Source: Cryptomeria japonica (taxonomy: Eukaryota; Streptophyta; Pinopsida; Cupressales; Cupressaceae). From it: a stretch of 64,000 bases of DNA. The position numbers were made by a program, and so were the translations under genes. Location of the stretch: assembly GCF_030272615.1 (NCBI RefSeq), contig NC_081406.1:213506997-213570996 (forward strand). The letters are read 5' to 3'. Shown one piece after another: positions 59,355 to 64,000 of the stretch (position 1 is its first letter; each line of letters opens with the position of its first letter). A model generated the notes under the pieces. The model made no database searches. It was not told the origin of the DNA and worked only from the letters and a program-made list of their open reading frames with translations.

Positions 59355-60531
59355 TATTTGGATCTAATAACAATGAGGGGGGGTGAATCAGTGTTCTAAC
59401 ATAATGATAAATTTTAACCTTATAAACACAACAACTTGGCAACCAGTAGACATAAAATCATATAACAATTAGTAACAATACAACCACAAAGATGAACACC
59501 ATAACACCATAGATTTATATGTGGAAAACCTCAACGAGGAAAAACCATGGTGGGATTGTAGACCCACAATATCTATCCACTGATCAGATGAATAAATATT
59601 ACAATAAGGGGCCTCGACATGCAGGAAGGCCAATAGACTAGAGCACACTGCTCATCACAAAAGGACTCTCACTGACTACAAAAAACATCAGACTATAATC
59701 TGGAATGAAGATTGGACTGCAAGAATATAATCTCCTATGTTTGAGTACAGTTTCGGTTAAGCTCAATACCGAAGGTCTTAAACCTCTTACACAAACCCAA
59801 TTCAATCACCTATGATCGACTAAAACCTCTATATATGATTACAACTTTATTCGCACACAAATAATCCCATAACCCACATACCACAATCTACAAAGAGATC
59901 TTACATCATATTTATACCAACCCGGGACCTAAACAATTAGGTCAGCCACTAAAAAGAATACAATAATTCTGTTGCATAATCCCACAAACCAATGATAAAC
60001 CAAGTCAGCCTAAGAACAAAAAAATATAAATTAATCAATAAATCCAACCGGTAATGCATCGGGATCATCAGCCAACACGTTACATAAACTGGTCCATAAC
60101 CTAGCAGAATAATGCCGAACCAAAAATAGGTCTTCATAGGCCAAATGAAACACCACCAATCAACTGGAACACGAACATGATAACCATCAGCATCCTGATA
60201 ACCTTCTAGAAGCCGCACCAATGCCACTTATCAGATTCATCAAAAGATCTTCTACAAATCTCTACCAGTAAAACCCTTACCGATAACCGAAAGGCTTACT
60301 AGAACAAATGATAGCTTTTGGATCATCAAATCTCAAACCAATTGAATGTGATATGCATTAGGAACACATGAATAACAAATTCAACAAGCCAAAACATGCT
60401 AGAGAAGATCTCTACATCAACATCATAATCCAACCACTCTACCAGAACCTCATAGATAGCAAAATAGCTAGTGTTGACATCAATGACAAATATCAATGCA
60501 ACACATAATCAATTCCTCCAAATTTCCAACA
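59355..60531 (-). repeat. Copia element G 3' LTR
   Basis: A 1,177-bp LTR. It starts TATTTGGATC, a mutated form of TGTTGGGATC, and ends AATTTCCAACA. Collinear with 57387-58591. Confidence 0.88.
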
Positions 60532-60543
60532 ATCTCCCCCTTT
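60532..60543 (-). other. Copia element G polypurine tract
   Basis: The minus strand reads AAAGGGGGAGAT directly before the LTR start TGTTGGAAATT. A second similar purine run lies at 60740-60752. Confidence 0.85.
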
Positions 60544-60894
60544 GACATTGATGGCAACACTAGATGTGAAAAACATCCAAGTGCAAAGAATTTTTAAACA
60601 AGTCTCCCCCAAAGGAAGACATCCAACAATCTCCCTAAAATGATATGACAATAAAGTTCTGAACCAACAGACCAAACTCCCCCTGTGAATGATATCCCTG
60701 TTAAGATTTGTTTTCTCTATTTTTCACATAAATATCTCTCCCCCTTTGACATCAATACCATAAATCTGACATCAACATCAAAGAAAACTCATAAATCCTC
60801 TGAACCACACAACTGACTACTCCCCTTGAGTAGTAGCACCAACATATCAATTCAGAATGAATCATAGCTCGGATAAATGCATATCAGACTGATG

Positions 60895-61345
60895 TCAATC
60901 AACATCACTCAAGTCTCTACCCGGGGGGGGGAGAAACCCCCAATCTATCTTTGAAGTACTCAGATGATTCCTTAGGAAAAGGTTTAGTGAAGATATCTGC
61001 AGTCTGACTTCATTTGCTTCAACCTTCTCCTTTAAAGAATTATACTTGATAGAAATGTGCTTTGTCTTAGAGTGAAATATCAGATTCTTTGATATGTCAA
61101 TAGCAGCAAAGTTATCACAGTGAATAACTACCAGTTCATTACAATTTACCCTTATAACCTTCAACATTTTCTTCATCCATAGAACTTGTGTACAGTTAGT
61201 AGCAGCATCAACATACTCAACTTCAAGAGTAGATAAAGAAGTACATGACTGTTTCTTGTTGATCCATAAAACAAGTTTTTTTCCAAGAAAGAAAGCTCCA
61301 CCGGATGAGCTTATCTAGTCACCAACATCTCCAACCCACTATGCA
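60895..61345 (-). pseudogene. Copia element G: RNase H domain, broken
   Basis: In pieces the minus strand reads SSGGAFFLGKKLVLWINKKQ and LSTLEVEYVDAATNCTQVLW (61310-61185). Then come MKKMLKVIRVNCNELVVIHC, DNFAAIDISKN and HSKTKHISIKYNSLKEKVEA (61176-61010). This is the copia RNase H, ending in GVSPPPG-like codons after a frame slip near 61005. Compared with H it has a short deletion where the 'LxYV.TKEKIPDIFTK' motif should be. Confidence 0.85.
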
Positions 61346-61384
61346 TTTGTATATGCACATAGTGTAAAGGCATCATAAGCCATA

Positions 61385-61690
61385 AATCATGCCTAAAAAT
61401 CCTAGAAAATATCTGAAAATCGTAGCTACTGGAGAAAAGATTCAACATAACCAATTCCTTCCTTTTGAGAATATCCTTTGTAAACCAATCAAGCCTAGTT
61501 CTAATAACATCCAAGTCCATGTGTTGTCCTTTTCTAACTGATCCAATTCCATCTTCCATAGCTTACATCCAACCTTCATCCTTACATGCTTCATCTACTA
61601 ATGTTGGTTCAATTAAAGAAATTAAGCATACCTCATTAGCTTCCAACCTTCTTCTTGTCCAATTTTTTGATCTTCTCAATGGTTCAACCT
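61385..61690 (-). pseudogene. Copia element G: start of RT, rest deleted
   Basis: The minus strand reads EPTLVDEACKDEGW (near 61600-61560), the 'EP.SV.EA..D..W..AM' entry of copia RT. AMEDGIGSVRKGQHMDLDV follows. The sequence then jumps almost at once to material that precedes RNase H. The RT palm with its YVDD motif is absent, so about 600 bp of RT have been lost. Confidence 0.7.
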
Positions 61691-61752
61691 TACATACCTA
61701 GGAGTGTCCTGACTTTCTATTCCTCTCTCTGATCTTTAGTTACTGTTGAATT

Positions 61753-62058
61753 TTATGATATTGTCAGAGTAATTGGTTCAACATTATGTTCTGGTACAAG
61801 TGCTACTGGTTTAGTTATAACTAATTCCACTTTCGGTTCTCTCTCATAAGTTCTGATATGATCTCTATACTGCTCATCCACCTTGACATTGATGCTCTCC
61901 ATAATTATCTGCAATATCTTATTATAACATGTATATGCTTTACTTCCATTTGAATAACCAAGAAATATCCCTTTATCACATCTAGGATCAAACTTCCAAT
62001 TCACTACCAAAGATTTTGAAGTACTTAACTGTAGATGTATGACAAAACCATAACTCAT
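61753..62058 (-). pseudogene. Copia element G: integrase C-terminal part
   Basis: A 101-codon open stretch with WKFDPRCDKGIFLGYSNGSK, AYTCYNKILQIIMESINVKV and DEQ matches the copia integrase C-terminal 'K.D....G.FLGY......YRV.....' region. The catalytic D-D-E core is missing. The 260 bp to its right (62059-62316) hold no recognisable domain and probably mark the deletion junction. Confidence 0.85.
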
Positions 62059-62316
62059 AAAGTGACTTACTGATAAACCAAACCAGATCCAAGATCTAGC
62101 AAATCTTTGCTAGTTAACCTTCAAACTAACTTCTCCAAAGTCTGAAACAGACTTTCAGACCACTACCAGGGACAATGCAAGATCTGTCATCAATTTGCCT
62201 CCCCCAAGGCAAATGCCTTAGTTACCAGATGAGTTTCCTGCAAGTATAGGAACATTCTACTCTATCGGTTGAGTAACCAGGGTATATGCTTCACCTGGAT
62301 GAACATCTAGGGCATT

Positions 62317-63450
62317 TTATTCTACTAGTTGATCCTCAGACTTCATAACCAACTTATTCTCATTCTCCTTCTGAATATCATCAACCTCCTGCTTTCCCTT
62401 CTCATTAGATTTATCACTTCCTACTGGTAGGTTCTTTCTCCTGCAAAATTTAGCAATATGTCCTACTTTATTGTATACATAACAAGTGACAGTATTCTTC
62501 TGAATTTCCTTACTATGACCTTGACCATTGCTCGACCTACATTGTTTAGCCATATGTCCAAAATTTCCACATGCATGCCATCTCACATTCATTCTACAAT
62601 CTTTTGTCCTATGACCATACTTTTTGCAATTGAAACACTAACCGGTACCTAAATTATTATTCTGATTGACTCTATTCCTACATTGACTTTATCTATGGCC
62701 AAACTTATTGCAAACAAAGCATCTACCATTAAATTTATGTGCATTGGGTTGTCTTACCGGTGACCTTTGATTTCGGTTGACTAGTGGATTCTCCTAATTG
62801 TTCTTTTGACTAGATGTGTCATCCTGATTTGCAGTATCGAAGCTTTCTCCATGCTTGAATCCAAGACCTCTAGTGTCTCCAGTGTCCCTTTGATTCTTCA
62901 ATAACTCATCAAGCTTAGCACAACTAACCTTGAACTTATCTTTGTATTCATTTGCAACATCCAGATCTCCTATTAGGATTGTCACCATTCTTTCCAACTC
63001 TTTCTCATTGTACTGTGATTGTACCAATTTAGTTCTCAATATATCATTCTCATGTGCCAACCTAATGCATTCCTCAGATCTGTATTTCAGAGATATGGCA
63101 AGATTTTCTTCATTCTTCTTCTAGTCTTCAATCTCCTTAGACATCCTGGCTATTATGGCTTGCATTTTATTCTTCATGACACCATTCTTCTGACTTAGCT
63201 TCTGACATAATTCCTTGACATCATTCTTCCCTCCATCATCCTATTTTTGTAACTGATCATAGAGTTCCTTCCTTTTAGCTTGTGCAAATGACAACCTCTC
63301 CTGAAGAGTAAAAATGAATTCCTTTGCAGATCTAAACTCATCTGGCAACTTCATATTCCTGAACCTTTCAACATCATAGTCTTCAAGTGCTACTTGAAGT
63401 CCCTTCCTCAGACTTATCTCCATAGATTCCAGATACATGATCTTCCTCAA
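62317..63450 (-). pseudogene. Copia element G: gag C-terminal part with coiled coil and four zinc knuckles
   Basis: One frame runs from 63450 to 62317 without a frameshift, broken by five stops (four TAG, one TAA). The first half (63450-62800) is a charged, probably coiled-coil region (LQERLSFAQAKRKELYDQLQ, LVQSQYNEKELERMV). The second half has four zinc-knuckle repeats: CFVCNKFGHR-stop-SQC (62680-62721), CFNCKKYGHRTKDC (62596-62637), a third at 62539-62580 with its first Cys lost (ACGNFGHMAKQC), and CYVYNKVGHIAKFC (62443-62484) with its second Cys changed to Tyr. The usual capsid domain before the coil is absent; the frame begins right after the PBS. Only the second knuckle is complete. Confidence 0.85.
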
Positions 63451-63477
63451 GCTGTTAGACTTACTCTAAGGCACCAG

Positions 63478-63489
63478 GCTCTGATACCA
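63478..63489 (-). other. Copia element G primer-binding site
   Basis: The minus strand reads TGGTATCAGAGC, a perfect match to the initiator-Met tRNA PBS used by plant copia elements. It is two bases from the LTR. Confidence 0.93.
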
Positions 63490-63491
63490 AT

Positions 63492-64000
63492 TGTTGGGAT
63501 CTAAGAACACTGAGAGCGGGGGGGGGTGAATCAGTGTTCCACCAGAATGATGAATTTTAACCTTATAAACACAACAACTCAGCAACCGGTAGACATAAAA
63601 TCATATAACAATAGGTAGCAATCCAAGCACAAAGATGAACACCATAACACCACAAATTTATACATGGAAAACCTCAATGAGGAAAAACTATGGTGGGATT
63701 GGAGACCCACAATATTTATCCACTGATCAGATGAATAAATATTACAATAAGGGGCCTGCACATGCAAGAAGGCCAACGGCCTAGAGTTCACTACTCATCA
63801 CAAAAGGAGTCTCACTGACTACATAAAACATCAGAATACAATCCAAAATGAAGATTGAACTACAAGAATAGCATCTCCTATGCTTGAGTACAATTTTGGT
63901 TAAGCTCAATACCAAAGGTCTTAAATCTCTTACAAAAACCCAATTCGGTCAGCTATGACCAACCAAAACCTCTGCATATGATTACAACTTTATTCACACA
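63492..64000 (-). repeat. Copia element G 5' LTR, partial at window end
   Basis: Starts TGTTGGGATCTAAG and matches the first 500 bp of 57387-58591 and 59355-60531, including a long G run (63517-63525) and the GGTGAATCAGTGTT block. The rest lies outside the window. Confidence 0.9.

Larger units (their letters stand above)
59355..64000 (-). mobile_element. Copia element G: deletion derivative, runs off the window
   Basis: The 3' LTR is 59355-60531, the interior 60532-63491, and the 5' LTR starts at 63492 and continues past 64000. The PPT (60532-60543) and PBS (63478-63489) show minus orientation. The interior is only 2.96 kb. It keeps part of gag, the integrase C-terminus, an RT start and RNase H, but lacks protease, the integrase core and most of RT. 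It lies in H's RNase H frame and so is younger than H. The other flank and TSD are outside the window. Confidence 0.88.

Noticed and set aside
3133-63489. Sequences like TGGTATCAGAGC considered as tRNA gene fragments
   Set aside because: Only the 12-nt tRNA 3'-end complement is present, always two bases from an LTR end, so these are primer-binding sites.

Overview
The window is plant nuclear DNA, probably from a large-genome seed plant; a conifer-like gymnosperm is possible but the sequence does not prove it. It is AT-rich and holds no gene I recognise as cellular. Nearly all of it is a stack of LTR retrotransposons inserted into one another, with primer-binding sites (PBS), polypurine tracts (PPT) and, for several elements, exact 5-bp target-site duplications (TSD). 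There are no rRNA, tRNA or CRISPR loci.

Layout, outermost host to innermost insertion. (1) A Ty3/gypsy element 'I' on the minus strand leaves a gag fragment (55972-56560), a degenerate PBS and the start of its LTR (about 56658-57386). (2) Into its gag went a minus-strand long-LTR gypsy tandem, read right to left as LTR1 (27547-30000 plus 54350-55971), non-coding internal region B (25471-27546), LTR2 (3147-7251 plus 25013-25470), then internal region A (1-3146) with gag, protease and RT remnants. (3) LTR2 was hit by element F (7252-25007, TSD TATAT), a complete 17.8-kb Tat/Ogre-like element with gag-pol on the minus strand and a plant-mobile-domain (PMD) gene on the plus strand. F's 5' LTR carries a 490-bp poly(A)-tailed non-LTR insertion. 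(4) LTR1 was hit by D (30001-54349, plus strand), a 12.2-kb element with 4.2-kb LTRs and a non-coding interior (a LARD). (5) D was hit by its own relative E (34927-47103, minus strand, TSD TAACA). (6) A 350-bp solo LTR sits inside A's RT (149-498, TSD TATTA). (7) On the right, copia element H (LTR 57387-58591) lies in I's LTR, and a second copia copy, G (59355 to beyond the window end), lies in H's RNase H region.

A, B, D and E share one LTR family. A is the only one with gag-pol, so it represents the autonomous type that could have mobilised the non-coding B, D and E forms. All coding regions are dead. In several of them the reading frame is kept over 1-2 kb and broken almost only by stop codons consistent with C-to-T change (TAG where CAG/Gln is expected), which suggests methylation-linked decay.

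The most interesting items are the PMD gene carried antisense in F, the LTR-internal-LTR-internal tandem joining a coding and a non-coding member, the LARD-in-LARD nesting with a paralogous empty site in the same window, a long non-TSD duplication flanking D, and an inverted duplication found in only one LTR of E.
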